Shown piece by piece: positions 9,420 to 19,280 of a stretch of 64,000 nt of DNA. The first letter of the stretch is position 1; each line of letters starts with the position of its first letter. Both the position numbers and the translations under genes were made by a program. Location: assembly GCF_018704125.1 (NCBI RefSeq), contig NZ_JAGTIS010000001.1, forward strand, positions 310,001 to 374,000. The letters run 5' to 3'. The notes below the pieces were generated by a model. That model was not told where the DNA came from and did no database searches. It worked only from the letters and a program-made list of their open reading frames with translations. This DNA comes from Metapseudomonas boanensis. GTDB lineage: Bacteria; Pseudomonadota; Gammaproteobacteria; Pseudomonadales; Pseudomonadaceae.

Positions 9420-9671
9420 ATGCGACCTGTTTTGTGTTCTCGCTCTTAGAAACATCGGTGTATTCGGAGTAGGAGTGCTCACCATGTCTGTAGCCAAACA
9501 AGCGCATCGACGGACACAGCAGCAGGAAAAGGCGATGCCTGTAGCAGGTGTTCGTAATGTTTGCGGACCACGTAGAAAATGCCGATTTCGGCCGGCATGA
9601 TCGGTGAACTGCCAATCCTGCTCCTCCAGAAGAGCGGCTCGGCGCCCGCTTTGACGACTGGACTGATCCAT
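9420..9671 (-). pseudogene. DUF2933-family small membrane protein, decayed
   Basis: On the - strand, ATG 9671 opens MDQSSRQ..., and the continuation in other frames gives IFYVVRKHYEHLLQASPF and then LFLLLCPSMRLFGYRHGEHS. These correspond to LFYVAREYYGHLSQSLPY and LILLLCPLMHLFGHNHGGHS of the intact copy at 34760-35014. At least one frameshift separates the parts, so no complete product is made. It is best seen as a second, degenerating copy of the same small copper-associated membrane protein. End points are approximate. Confidence 0.65.
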
Positions 9672-9844
9672 GATTCGAACCTCGAGTGGAATAGAGTGCA
9701 ACTGAGAACATTGAATCAGCTTAGGCGTCTTTGGCCCTATTAAGGCTTGATGCGTATCAAGAAAGGGGACGACCCGAGTTCACTTCTCCGGCCCACCCCG
9801 ATCCATAGTTGCTCTGGGCGCTAAACGCGAACGAGGGGTGGTCG

Positions 9845-9875
9845 CTTGATGGTCACTCATCACGTGACAATCAAG
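9845..9875. promoter_or_regulatory. Imperfect 12-bp inverted repeat upstream of orphan regulator
   Basis: CTTGATGGTCAC and GTGACAATCAAG form a stem with one mismatch and a 7-base spacer. No T run follows, so an operator is as likely as a terminator. It lies in the roughly 345-base space between the DUF2933 remnant and the orphan regulator, about 65 bases from the CopR-like box. Confidence 0.4.
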
Positions 9876-9940
9876 TGCACAACTCATAAGTCATGCTTGC
9901 ACCCTAGACAGCGTTTCCTGACAGGAACCTGAAGCCAAGA

Positions 9941-9954
9941 TTACATTTTTGTAA
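9941..9954. promoter_or_regulatory. CopR-like box (TTACATTTTTGTAA)
   Basis: A perfect TTACA-N4-TGTAA palindrome 63 bases before the orphan regulator start. The surrounding 60 bases closely copy the region before copR at 36968-37040, so promoter and gene were duplicated together. Confidence 0.75.
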
Positions 9955-10017
9955 GCTTGTGGTTGGGTAGGGCATTTGGTTGCACACTCAGGTTCCTAGC
10001 AATCGGAACATGCCCGT

Positions 10018-10701
10018 ATGAAACTCCTGGTCGCTGAAGAGGAACCTAAATCAGGCACGTACATACAACTGGGCCTCACTGCAGCTGGATTCGATGTAGA
10101 CCGAGTCATGACAGGTACCGACGCGCTTCAGCATGCGTTGAGCGAATCATATGACCTGTTAATTCTGGACGTGATGATACCCGTCCTTGATGGCTGGGAA
10201 GTCCTGCGAATGGTGCGAGCGACAGGTAACGACATTCCGGTGCTTCTTCTGGCATCACATGACGGTGAGGACGACCAGGGGAAAAGATTGGAACCGGTGG
10301 CGGACGATTACCTATGCAAGCCATTCACCTTTTCCGAATTGCTGGCCCGAGTCAGAACATTGCTCCGCCGCCGAAACCGCTCCCCCATACAAGCAATTGT
10401 GAAAATTGCCGACCTTGAAGTCGATCTGCTGAAGCGTCGGACAGCACGCGGCGGAAAACGGATTGATCTGACCGCTAAAGAGTTTTCATTGCTCGAGTTA
10501 CTGCTACGCCGGCGGGGCGAAGTACTCCCCAAATCGTTGATCGCCTCCCAAGTCTGGGACATGAATTTCTACAATGACACCAACGTCATCGAAGTTACGA
10601 TCCGAAGATTGCGAGCGAAAATTGACGACGAATTTGGGCTCAAGCTGATTCATACCGTCCGAGGCATGGGCTACATGCTCGACGCGCCGGAGTCCGAGTG
10701 A
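10018..10701 (+). CDS. Orphan CopR-like response regulator with altered receiver
   Basis: 227 residues, the same length as CopR at 37096 and clearly its paralogue: receiver domain 1-115 and winged-helix DNA-binding domain 130-222. The phospho-acceptor Asp51 and Lys101 are kept. However, the acidic pair reads EEEP instead of EDEP, the switch threonine is Ala79 (LLLASHD against LFLTARD), and [16 protein letters not shown] has become [16 protein letters not shown]. The DNA-binding half is much better kept. No kinase gene follows. It may be a phosphorylation-independent competitor at CopR sites or a gene in early decay. A CopR-like box lies in front of it. Confidence 0.88.
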   Translation: MKLLVAEEEPKSGTYIQLGLTAAGFDVDRVMTGTDALQHALSESYDLLILDVMIPVLDGWEVLRMVRATGNDIPVLLLASHDGEDDQGKRLEPVADDYLCKPFTFSELLARVRTLLRRRNRSPIQAIVKIADLEVDLLKRRTARGGKRIDLTAKEFSLLELLLRRRGEVLPKSLIASQVWDMNFYNDTNVIEVTIRRLRAKIDDEFGLKLIHTVRGMGYMLDAPESE

Positions 10702-10764
10702 CTAGTGTTTTCTGACCACACGTATGAGTCTGGGGCTCAGACTCCCCGATTTGGATTTCCTTCC

Positions 10765-10778
10765 TTGCAAAATCGTAA
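10765..10778. promoter_or_regulatory. CopR-like box before the cus operon (TTGCAAAATCGTAA)
   Basis: One arm is imperfect (TTGCA against TTACA) and the other is cGTAA. It lies 36 bases before the first gene of the efflux operon, where a response-regulator site would be expected close to the -35 region. Confidence 0.55.
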
Positions 10779-10814
10779 TTGTTCGCTCTCGGAGCACGGA
10801 CTAAACTGCCTCGC

Positions 10815-11156
10815 ATGAACCGCTACCTGCGACTGTGTCTGCTCGTCCTGCTCAGCTTCGCGCTTCCCTTTAGCGGGATGGCGGGCGTTCAGTCGACGTC
10901 AGAGCCGTGCCCGATGAAAACGGCAGGCATGGCGAAGATGGTGGATATGGATCAGGACTGCTGCCACGACATGGGCGCACCTTCCGACCATGGAAAACCC
11001 TGCAAGCCTGGTCTGGAATGCAAGACCGTCAGCATCCTGCAGGTGAGATTCCTGAAGCCTGTTGTGGACCTGGCTTTCCCCGTAGCAACGACCTCTAGCA
11101 GTGATTTCCTGCCTGAGCGAACGCCATCCAGCATCTGGCATCCCCCCCGAGTTTGA
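10815..11156 (+). CDS. Small Cys/Met-rich periplasmic protein, first gene of cus operon
   Basis: 113 residues from ATG 10815, with signal peptide (RYLRLCLLVLLSFALPF) and then a short region containing several cysteines and methionines (EPCPMKT, MDQDCCHDMG, KPCKPGLECK). An upstream in-frame start at 10779 would add residues before a clear signal peptide, so it was not used. The composition fits metal binding, but the family was not recognised. It sits 97 bases before the outer-membrane factor gene in what looks like one transcript. Confidence 0.65.
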   Translation: MNRYLRLCLLVLLSFALPFSGMAGVQSTSEPCPMKTAGMAKMVDMDQDCCHDMGAPSDHGKPCKPGLECKTVSILQVRFLKPVVDLAFPVATTSSSDFLPERTPSSIWHPPRV

Positions 11157-11253
11157 TTCCTGTTCCCTACTGACTGCCACGCCACTCACGCGGCGCAGCT
11201 AATTTCCGTTCGTGCCGCACGCCGCGCAGCGGAGCTTCACAGGAATCGTGACG

Positions 11254-12507
11254 ATGAACCCCACACGCTATTGCACCGGTTGGCCAATCGCCGCCGTGTT
11301 GGCATCTGTAATTGGCGTACCCAGCCACGCCGCCGACTTGACCCTCGACGAAGCCTTGCGGCTGGCCGAGGACAACGCTCCATCTCTCGCCGCCCAGACG
11401 TACAAACTGCAAGCCGCCAGCAGTGCTGCCATCCCTGCCGGTGAACTGCCGGACCCAAAATTGATCCTCGGCGTGCAGAACTACCCCGTCGGCGGCCCCG
11501 ACCGCTGGACCCTCAAGGAAGACTTCATGACCATGCAGATGGTTGGGGTCATGCAAGAAATGCCCAACGGCGACAAGCGTCGGGCCCGCAGTGAGGTCGC
11601 CAATGCGGCCGTCGATCGCGCGGCTGCGGATGGCCGCATCGAGCGTCTGAAGGTTCGCCAGGGCACAGCTGAAGCCTGGATCACCCGTTATTCGGTGGAG
11701 CGCAAGCAAGCGCTCTTTGGCGAGTTGTTCCGGGAGAATCGGCTCCTGGTCACCACGGTGAACGCGCAAATTGCCGGGGGACGTGCCCAGGCAGCGGATG
11801 CGGTGACCGCTAAACAAGAGGCGGCCCAACTCGCCGAGCAGGAGGATGAATTGGTTCGTCAGCAGACCGCGGCACGCGCTGCACTGCGCCGCTGGATCGG
11901 CACGGCCGCGGACGAGCCTTTGGTCGGCGAACTGCCAGTCTGGCCGATTGCGGCCTCGGAATATGCCGGCAAGCTGGAGCGCAATCCTGAGCTGGCGGCT
12001 TATGCGCACATCACCGGCGAGGCGGAAGCCAAAGTGCGAGAGGCAGAGGCGGAGAAGAAGCCCGACTGGAGCTGGGAGGTCGATTACCAACGCCGGGCCC
12101 GTGAGTTTGGCGACATGGTGAGCGTGGAGTTCACCTTCGACCTACCGCTGTTTTCAGGGGCCCGGCAGAACCCCACGATCGCTGCCCGCCGTGCCGAGCT
12201 CAACCAACTGGAGGCCGAGCGCGAAGTTCGTACGCGGGAAAGCGCCCAGCAACTGGAAGCGGACCTTGCTGAATACGAGCGCCTGAACCGCTCGGTCCGT
12301 CGCAGCCAGGACAGCCTGCTGCCGCTGGCGAAAGAGAAGGTCGACCTGACCACGGCCAGCTACCGCGCTGGCACAGGTGACCTGTCTTCCGTTATTGCGG
12401 CGCGCCGCGAGCTGATTGAGGCACGTCTGAATCACATCGACGTCGAGGGACAGCTTGCCCTGACCGGCGCCAGGCTCCATTTCACCTACGGGGAGAGTCA
12501 CCAATGA
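11254..12507 (+). CDS. Outer-membrane efflux factor, CusC/CzcC (TolC) family
   Basis: 417 residues. A signal peptide (AAVLASVIGVPSHAA) is followed by two outer-membrane-factor repeats: LTLDEALRLAEDNAPSLAAQ near the mature start and a second repeat around LPLFSGARQNPTIAARRAEL. No Cys follows the signal peptide, so lipidation is not predicted. It provides the outer-membrane channel of the tripartite RND pump. The ATG at 11254 is preferred to the upstream start at 11212 because the signal peptide begins here. Its stop overlaps the start of the adaptor gene by four bases. Confidence 0.87.
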   Translation: MNPTRYCTGWPIAAVLASVIGVPSHAADLTLDEALRLAEDNAPSLAAQTYKLQAASSAAIPAGELPDPKLILGVQNYPVGGPDRWTLKEDFMTMQMVGVMQEMPNGDKRRARSEVANAAVDRAAADGRIERLKVRQGTAEAWITRYSVERKQALFGELFRENRLLVTTVNAQIAGGRAQAADAVTAKQEAAQLAEQEDELVRQQTAARAALRRWIGTAADEPLVGELPVWPIAASEYAGKLERNPELAAYAHITGEAEAKVREAEAEKKPDWSWEVDYQRRAREFGDMVSVEFTFDLPLFSGARQNPTIAARRAELNQLEAEREVRTRESAQQLEADLAEYERLNRSVRRSQDSLLPLAKEKVDLTTASYRAGTGDLSSVIAARRELIEARLNHIDVEGQLALTGARLHFTYGESHQ

Positions 12508-13985
12508 GCGCACAATTCTGGAAAGGTGCGCTGCTGAGCGGCCTCTCGATCGCCTTGGGGTTAGCAGGCGGTTACTGGTACGCCTCCTCCGGCATGGACG
12601 ACGCTTCCAACGCGACAGCCGAGCACGCCACTGCCGCTCAGGACGGACGAAAGGTGCTGTACTGGTACGACCCCATGAGCCCGCAGCAGAAGTTCGACAA
12701 GCCGGGTAAGTCGCCCTTCATGGACATGGAATTGATGCCCAAGTATGCCGACGAAGCCGCCGACAGTACCGCCATTAGCATCGACCCCAGGCTGACGCAG
12801 AACCTGGGCCTGCGACTGGCCACCGTCACTCGCGGCCCCCTTGCCAATAGCCTGGATGTGGTCGGTGTGCTGGCCCTAAACGAACGTGAGGTTGCGGTGG
12901 TCCAGGCACGTGCTGGCGGCTTCGTCGAGCGGGTCTACGCCAGGGCGCCAGGGGATGTACTCAAGGCCGGGGCTCCGCTGGTGGACCTGCTGATCCCGGA
13001 CTGGGCCGCCGCCCAGGAAGAGTTCCGTGCGCTGAAACACAGTGGCGATGCCGCCCTGTTGGCAGCAGCACGTCAGCGCCTGCAACTCCTGGGCATGCCG
13101 GCGGCACTGATCAGCCAGGTCGAACGCAGCGGCAAGTCCCGACCGATTCTGACGTTGAGCAGTCCGATTAGTGGCGTCATCCAGGAACTGGATGTGCGCA
13201 CCGGCATGACGGTGGCGGCCGGCACCAATCTGGCCCGGATCAACGGTCTGAGCAGCGTCTGGCTGAGCCTTGCCGTCCCGGAATCAGATGCTGGCTCGAT
13301 TGCGCAAGGCCAGTCGGTTGAAGCACGCCTGCCGGCCTTTCCTGGCGAAGTGCTCGCCGGGACAGTCGATGCGATTCTGCCGGAAACCAACCCGGACAGC
13401 CGCACGCTGCGGGTACGGGTTGAATTGCCCAATCCCGATGGCCGCCTGCGCCCCGGCCTGACGGCACAGGTCCGTTTGAATCGTTCCACCGCGCAGAGCG
13501 TCCTGTGGGTATCCAGCGAAGCTGTCATGCGCACGGGCCGCCGCGCTTTGGTCATGCTCGCCGAGGACGGCGGGCGCTACCGGCCGGTGGAGGTCCGGCT
13601 GGGGCCGGAGAGCGCCGGCCGCATCGTGGTGACCCAAGGGCTCACGGAGGGCCAGCAGGTGGTCGCTTCCGGGCAATTCCTGCTTGATTCCGAGGCTAGC
13701 CTCAAGGGCCTGACCGCGCCCACCGAAAGCAAACCAACTTCCACTGCCGACCCCGTGCGGGACGAAGCCGAAGCGCAGGTCATGGCGATCGACGCTGCCA
13801 GCATTACCCTGGCCCATGGGCCATTCGAGACAGTGGGCATGCCGGGCATGACCATGGCCTACCCGCTGGCCGATCCCACCCTGATGGTTGGCATCAAGGC
13901 TGGTGACAAGGTCCGTGTTACGGTGCACCAGACCGACAGTGGTCTGGTGGTCGAGCGCGTGGAGAAGCTCGGAGGCCAGCCATGA
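12504..13985 (+). CDS. cusB: RND periplasmic adaptor with C-terminal CusF-like domain (CusB type)
   Basis: 493 residues. It starts with an N-terminal membrane/signal segment ([16 protein letters not shown]). Next is a small heavy-metal-binding motif, [12 protein letters not shown] ... [11 protein letters not shown] (residues 50-75). The alpha-hairpin and barrel adaptor region comes after that ([33 protein letters not shown]). The last 70 residues resemble Cus[19 protein letters not shown] keeps the His and two Met ligands, while CusF's tryptophan is replaced by methionine. Silver/copper adaptors of the SilB kind carry the same fusion. The periplasmic chaperone is thus built in, and no separate cusF gene is present. 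ATGA overlaps tie it to both neighbours. Confidence 0.88.
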   Translation: MSAQFWKGALLSGLSIALGLAGGYWYASSGMDDASNATAEHATAAQDGRKVLYWYDPMSPQQKFDKPGKSPFMDMELMPKYADEAADSTAISIDPRLTQNLGLRLATVTRGPLANSLDVVGVLALNEREVAVVQARAGGFVERVYARAPGDVLKAGAPLVDLLIPDWAAAQEEFRALKHSGDAALLAAARQRLQLLGMPAALISQVERSGKSRPILTLSSPISGVIQELDVRTGMTVAAGTNLARINGLSSVWLSLAVPESDAGSIAQGQSVEARLPAFPGEVLAGTVDAILPETNPDSRTLRVRVELPNPDGRLRPGLTAQVRLNRSTAQSVLWVSSEAVMRTGRRALVMLAEDGGRYRPVEVRLGPESAGRIVVTQGLTEGQQVVASGQFLLDSEASLKGLTAPTESKPTSTADPVRDEAEAQVMAIDAASITLAHGPFETVGMPGMTMAYPLADPTLMVGIKAGDKVRVTVHQTDSGLVVERVEKLGGQP

Positions 13986-16900
13986 TTGCCGCGCTGATTC
14001 GGTGGTCGGTCGCCAACCGCTTCCTGGTCATACTGGCCACCCTGTTCGCCACCGCTTGGGGCGTCTGGTCGGTGCAGAACATACCGATGGATGCGCTGCC
14101 CGACCTCTCCGACGTCCAGGTGATCATCCGCACACCTTATCCGGGCCAGGCGCCACAAATTGTCGAGAACCAGGTCACCTATCCGCTAGCGACCACCATG
14201 CTTTCGGTCCCGGGGGCGAAAACGGTGCGGGGCTATTCTTTCTTCGGGGACAGCTTCGTTTATGTGATTTTCGAGGATGGCACCGACTTGTACTGGGCCC
14301 GTTCCCGCGTGTTGGAATACCTCAGCCAGATCCAGAGCCGCCTGCCGGCCACTGCGAAACCTGCGCTGGGTCCGGATGCCACTGGGGTTGGTTGGATCTT
14401 CCAGTACGCCCTGGTGGACCGAAGCGGCAGGCACGACCTGGCGCAATTGCGCGCTTTGCAGGACTGGTTCCTCAAGTTTGAACTGAAGACCCTGTCCAAC
14501 GTCGCTGAGGTGGCCACTGTGGGTGGCATGGTCAAGCAATACCAGGTGGTGCTCGACCCTGTGCGTCTGGCCAGTCAGGGCATCACCCAGGATGCAGTGA
14601 TCGAGGCCATCGGCAAGGCCAACCAGGAAACCGGGGGCGCCGTGCTGACCCTGGCTGAAGCCGAATACATGGTGCGCGCCACCGGCTACCTGAAATCGCT
14701 GGACGATTTCCGCGCCGTGCCGCTCAAACTCGTCAACGGCAGTGTACCGGTCACCCTCGGAGACGTGGCAACCATTCAGCAAGGGCCGGAGATGCGTCGC
14801 GGAATTACCGAGTTGGATGGCCAGGGCGAGACGGTCGGCGGCGTGGTTATCTTGCGCAGTGGTAAGAACGCTCGCGAGACCATCTCAGCAGTGAAATCCA
14901 AGTTGGACGAGCTTCGGAAAAGCCTGCCGGCCGGCGTGGAAATCGTGACTACCTACGACCGTAGCCTGTTGATTGATCGCGCGGTGACAAACCTCAGCCA
15001 CAAGCTGCTGCTGGAGTTCATCGTGGTCGCTTTGGTCTGTGCAGTGTTCCTCTGGCACCTGCGCTCCTCGCTGGTGGCGATCATCTCTCTACCGATCGGC
15101 GTGCTCATCGCCTTCATCATCATGCAGAAGCAAGGGATCAACGCCGACATCATGTCCCTGGGCGGGATCGCCATTGCCATCGGCGCCATGGTGGACGCCG
15201 CGGTGGTGATGATTGAGAACGCCCACAAGAAGATTGAGGCGTGGCATGCCAAACACCCAGGCGAGGAGCTCAAGGGCCAGCATCACTGGCACGTGATGAC
15301 CGATGCCGCCGCCGAGGTCGGGCCGGCGCTGTTCTTCTGCCTGCTGATCATCACCCTGTCCTTTATCCCGGTGTTCACCCTGGAGGCGCAGGAGGGCCGC
15401 CTGTTCGGACCATTGGCCTTCACCAAGACCTACGCCATGGCGACAGCTGCCGGGCTGTCGGTGACCTTGGTTCCGGTGCTGATGGGCTATTGGATTCGTG
15501 GGCGCATTCCCAAGGAAGAGCAGAACCCGCTGAACCGCTGGCTGATCCGAATTTACGAGCCCGCACTGGAGTGGGTGCTACGCAATCCTAAACTGACCTT
15601 GGCGGTGGCTGCAGTGGTCTTTGTCAGCGCCTTGTGGCCGATCTCGCGGTTGGGCGGTGAGTTCCTCCCACCGCTGGACGAAGGCGACTTGCTCTACATG
15701 CCCTCGGCACTGCCGGGCCTGTCCGCACAGAAGGCCAGTCAGTTGCTGCAGGTGACCGATCGCTTGATCAAGACCGTACCGGAAGTCAAACACGTCTTTG
15801 GCAAGGCGGGCCGTGCCGAGACGGCCACCGACCCGGCGCCATTGGAGATGTTCGAGACCACTATCCAGTTCAAGCCGCGCGAAGAATGGCGCGCTGGCAT
15901 GACTCCGGAAAAGCTGGTGGAAGAACTGGACCGGGTGGTGAAAGTACCGGGACTGACCAACATCTGGATTCCACCGATCCGCAACCGTATCGACATGCTC
16001 GCCACCGGGATCAAGAGCCCGATTGGGGTTAAGGTTGCCGGGCCCAACCTGGCGCACATCGATGCTGTTACCCAGGCGGTGGAACAGGTCGCCAAGACGG
16101 TACCAGGTGTCAGCTCGGCGCTGGCCGAGCGCCTCACCGGCGGACGTTACGTCGATGTCGACATCGACCGCCAGGCCGCCGCGCGCTATGGACTAAACAT
16201 CGCTGACGTCCAGTCCATCGTGGCCAGTGCCATCGGCGGCGAGAACATCGGCGAAACCATCGAAGGTCTGGCGCGCTTCCCGATCAGCGTGCGCTACCCA
16301 CGGGAGTGGCGGGATTCGCCAGAGGCTCTGGAGAAGCTGCCGATCTTCACTCCGCAGGGCCTGCAAATCACCCTGGGCATGGTGGCCAGGATCAAGACCA
16401 CCGACGGTCCACCCATGCTGAAAAGCGAAAATGCCCGGCCCTCCGGCTGGGTGTATATCGACGTGCGTGGTCGGGATATCGCCTCGGTGGTGGCCGACCT
16501 GCGCAAGGTCGTCAGCGAACAGGTCGAGCTGAAACCGAGGATGAGCCTCACCTACTCGGGGCAGTTTGAGTTTCTCGAACGGGCCAATGCCCGGCTCAAG
16601 CTGGTGGTGCCGGCCACACTGGCGATCATCTTCGTCCTGCTTTACCTGACATTTGCCCGGTTCGACGAGGCCTTGCTGATCATGGCCACCTTGCCCTTCG
16701 CCCTGACCGGAGGGATGTGGTTCCTCTACGTGCTTGGCTACAACCTATCGGTGGCCACCGGTGTTGGATTCATTGCTCTGGCCGGCGTCGCCGCCGAGTT
16801 CGGCGTGATCATGCTGCTCTACCTGAAGAATGCCTGGGCCGAACGCGAAGATGCCGGAGAAGTTACTGAGGAGGGTCTGCTCGCGGCGATTCGCGAAGGC

Positions 16901-17146
16901 GCCGTGCAGCGTGTGCGACCGAAGGCCATGACGGTGGCGGTGATCATCGCCGGCCTGCTGCCGATCCTCTGGGGCAGCGGCACCGGCAGTGAGATCATGA
17001 GCCGTATCGCCGCGCCGATGGTCGGCGGCATGGTAACTGCACCTTTGCTGTCGTTGTTCGCCCTACCGGCCGCCTACTGCCTGATGCGGCGTCGGCACCT
17101 ACGCCTTCACCTGAACAATTGGCAAGCAGTTTCTGTACAACCTTAA
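13982..17146 (+). CDS. cusA: Heavy-metal RND efflux pump inner-membrane subunit (CusA/CzcA type)
   Basis: 1054 residues, the normal length for CusA/CzcA. The N-terminus [17 protein letters not shown] leads into TM1. [11 protein letters not shown]-like sequence ([12 protein letters not shown]) lies in the first periplasmic porter domain, and the TM4 proton-relay aspartate is in [17 protein letters not shown] second set of six helices ends near residue 1040. The proton-driven pump takes Cu(I)/Ag(I) from the periplasm and hands it to the outer-membrane channel. Sequence alone favours the monovalent-metal group because of the CusF-fused adaptor; Zn/Co/Cd specificity cannot be excluded. A stem-loop follows the stop. 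Confidence 0.9.
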   Translation: MIAALIRWSVANRFLVILATLFATAWGVWSVQNIPMDALPDLSDVQVIIRTPYPGQAPQIVENQVTYPLATTMLSVPGAKTVRGYSFFGDSFVYVIFEDGTDLYWARSRVLEYLSQIQSRLPATAKPALGPDATGVGWIFQYALVDRSGRHDLAQLRALQDWFLKFELKTLSNVAEVATVGGMVKQYQVVLDPVRLASQGITQDAVIEAIGKANQETGGAVLTLAEAEYMVRATGYLKSLDDFRAVPLKLVNGSVPVTLGDVATIQQGPEMRRGITELDGQGETVGGVVILRSGKNARETISAVKSKLDELRKSLPAGVEIVTTYDRSLLIDRAVTNLSHKLLLEFIVVALVCAVFLWHLRSSLVAIISLPIGVLIAFIIMQKQGINADIMSLGGIAIAIGAMVDAAVVMIENAHKKIEAWHAKHPGEELKGQHHWHVMTDAAAEVGPALFFCLLIITLSFIPVFTLEAQEGRLFGPLAFTKTYAMATAAGLSVTLVPVLMGYWIRGRIPKEEQNPLNRWLIRIYEPALEWVLRNPKLTLAVAAVVFVSALWPISRLGGEFLPPLDEGDLLYMPSALPGLSAQKASQLLQVTDRLIKTVPEVKHVFGKAGRAETATDPAPLEMFETTIQFKPREEWRAGMTPEKLVEELDRVVKVPGLTNIWIPPIRNRIDMLATGIKSPIGVKVAGPNLAHIDAVTQAVEQVAKTVPGVSSALAERLTGGRYVDVDIDRQAAARYGLNIADVQSIVASAIGGENIGETIEGLARFPISVRYPREWRDSPEALEKLPIFTPQGLQITLGMVARIKTTDGPPMLKSENARPSGWVYIDVRGRDIASVVADLRKVVSEQVELKPRMSLTYSGQFEFLERANARLKLVVPATLAIIFVLLYLTFARFDEALLIMATLPFALTGGMWFLYVLGYNLSVATGVGFIALAGVAAEFGVIMLLYLKNAWAEREDAGEVTEEGLLAAIREGAVQRVRPKAMTVAVIIAGLLPILWGSGTGSEIMSRIAAPMVGGMVTAPLLSLFALPAAYCLMRRRHLRLHLNNWQAVSVQP

Positions 17147-17158
17147 GTGAGGGAACAC

Positions 17159-17208
17159 AACTGCAGGAGGGAGTAGCTCCCCCTGCAGTTCTAGTTCTAA
17201 TTTTATTT
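17159..17208 (+). terminator. Terminator of the cus operon
   Basis: AACTGCAGGAGGG and CCCCCTGCAGTT form a strong stem just after the cusA stop, followed by a T-rich stretch. Confidence 0.7.
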
Positions 17209-17318
17209 CGATTTACTTCCAATTTTGATCGAGTTGCAATCTGCCGCCTCCAAGAAGGGTAAGTATCCCTGCGGATTGCCGCTAAGTCCCGGCATCTGCC
17301 TATTTCTGACATGGCACT

Positions 17319-17332
17319 TACCAAAATGTAAT
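17319..17332. promoter_or_regulatory. CopR-like box before DUF2790 gene (TTACCAAAATGTAA)
   Basis: The palindrome has one mismatch in the left arm. It lies 71 bases before ATG 17404. Confidence 0.6.
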
Positions 17333-17403
17333 TTTCGTCTCAGCTTGATGATAGGTAGATTTTCTACCCTTCCAGTGGGTATGCCGGCATTAAGGTGAGC
17401 GGA

Positions 17404-17738
17404 ATGAAAACAATCCAAACAGTTATGGCGATATCGCTTCTGGCAGTTTCCTCCTTCGCAATGGCTGAAGGCGGTGCCGACCGGGTATTTGGCAGAATGC
17501 TCCAGTCCAATGAGAAGGCCATGGCGCAGTATGCTGAAACGCAAGGCAAAGCGGAACCGGCAGTAAACCACTACAAGTATGGGATGAAATTGGACATCGC
17601 CAAGGTGGTCAGCGTCACGCCCAGCAGCAGTGCCTGCGGCGTAGTGCCAGCGCGCATGACTTATGATGCCCCCCCCAAGGCGAATTGCACACCATTGAGT
17701 ATCGCGTCCAAGGCTTTGGCTGTCCCCATGGCGGCTGA
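17404..17738 (+). pseudogene. DUF2790 small periplasmic protein, frameshifted at a C run
   Basis: The signal peptide MKTIQTVMAISLLAVSSFA is followed by AEGGADRVFGRML and the DUF2790 core YKYGMKLDIAKVVSV...CGVVPARMTYD. The expected ending HTIEYRVQGFGCPHGG is present, but only after a shift of frame at the run of eight C at 17669-17676. Without the shift the frame runs on to 17745 with unrelated residues. A deletion of one C (from nine) or gain of two (from six) would explain it. Phase variation, decay and sequencing error are all possible. The AEGG motif links it to the genes at 28457 and 36526. Confidence 0.8.
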
Positions 17739-19280
17739 TAAATGAATAACATCGAGATACTTTGAGCTTGGCTTTCTGGCTTTCTGGCTTTTTGCTGACA
17801 GAAAATTAATTTTGAAGTCATCCTCGTCTTAGTTGGCGTGTGGAACTATGGCCGTGGTGCGTATCAGCGGAGTTAGCGCACCACCTGTTCTTAATAAGAA
17901 TCCAGTAACAGAAGAACTGCCAATCACGCCAGGAGTACAAATGAACAACAAGAGCCTTGGCCTATCGCTCATTGCGTTGGGTATCGGCGTTGGGCACGGC
18001 GCAATGGCCGATGAGCCAAAACCAGAAGGCTTCATTGAGGGCAGCAGCCTCACCATCCTCAACCGCAACCTTTACTTCAATCGCGATTTCCGCAAAGGAC
18101 AGTCGAGTCGCACCGGTAACGGCTTTTCCGAAGAGTGGGCCCACGGGATCATCGGACGGTTCGAGTCCGGCTTCACCGAGGGCACCGTGGGGCTGGGGTT
18201 GATGCCTTCGCCATGCTGGGGATCAAGCTCGACTCGGGTGACGGCCGATCCGGTGCCGGCGGTTTGGTTGAAGTCATGCCCTACAACAGCGCTGGTCAGC
18301 CCGAGGATGATTACTCCAAGGTCGGGGGTGCGGTTAAGGCCCGCTACATGGATACCGTCATCAAAGCCGGTGATGTGTTCCCGGTGACGCCAGTGGTGCA
18401 ATACGGCGATTCGCGCCTGCTCTCGGAAAGCTTCCGGGGGATCACCCTGGCCAACACCAGCATCGATGGACTGACCCTGCAGGGGGGGGCGCCTGCATGC
18501 GATGAGGCAGCCCAACTCCAGCAGCATGCGGGATGGTTTTGCGACCTTCTACGCCGGCGCGGTGGACTCGCCGTGGATTGCCTACTTCGGCGGTGATTAC
18601 ACAGTAAATGACAACGTTGCCGTCAGCCTCTACACCAGTCGCCTCAAGGATGCCTGGAACCAGTATTACTTCGGCAGTGCGACCTGAAAGTCGCATGGAT
18701 TTCTGTTCCACAGGTTAACGCCCGACGGAACCGATTGTTCCACCACTCGTTCCCTACCCAGACAGGCGTGGCCGGTAACAGCTGGGTCTGAAGCTCTGGG
18801 GACAATGTAACCGCCGATACCTCGGTAGGTCGAACCGCGAGGCCAGACCGAATCTGCCAGCATCAAGGCGGAGAGGGGCTAGGGATGAACGGGTACGGCT
18901 AACACACGTGAACCTCATATAAACGTCGTCATAATAGCCAAGCCAAAGATGCTGACAGGCTTGTACCAAAAAGGTGTGCGGCCAGGCAGGGGCTCTTACC
19001 GATAGCCCCTCGTGGATGTGGTGCCGTCGGCGAAGTCGAGGAGCCCGACCCGTTCGGAAATCCATGCGGAACAGGGTAGGCCCGTAGCGTTGCCGATTTC
19101 GGCAGGTGCGCTGTAAAGCAAGCTGTTGATGCTGCGGGTAAAGGAATGTGGAAAAAGCGAAGGTCGCCCTGTAATGGGGTGAATACAGGTTGAAAGATCA
19201 CTTGGCGCGAAAGCGAGCAGACTTCCACGCGGTCTTCCATGGCGAAATAACCTGATCAACCGTTGTATGGAGGGAAGCAG

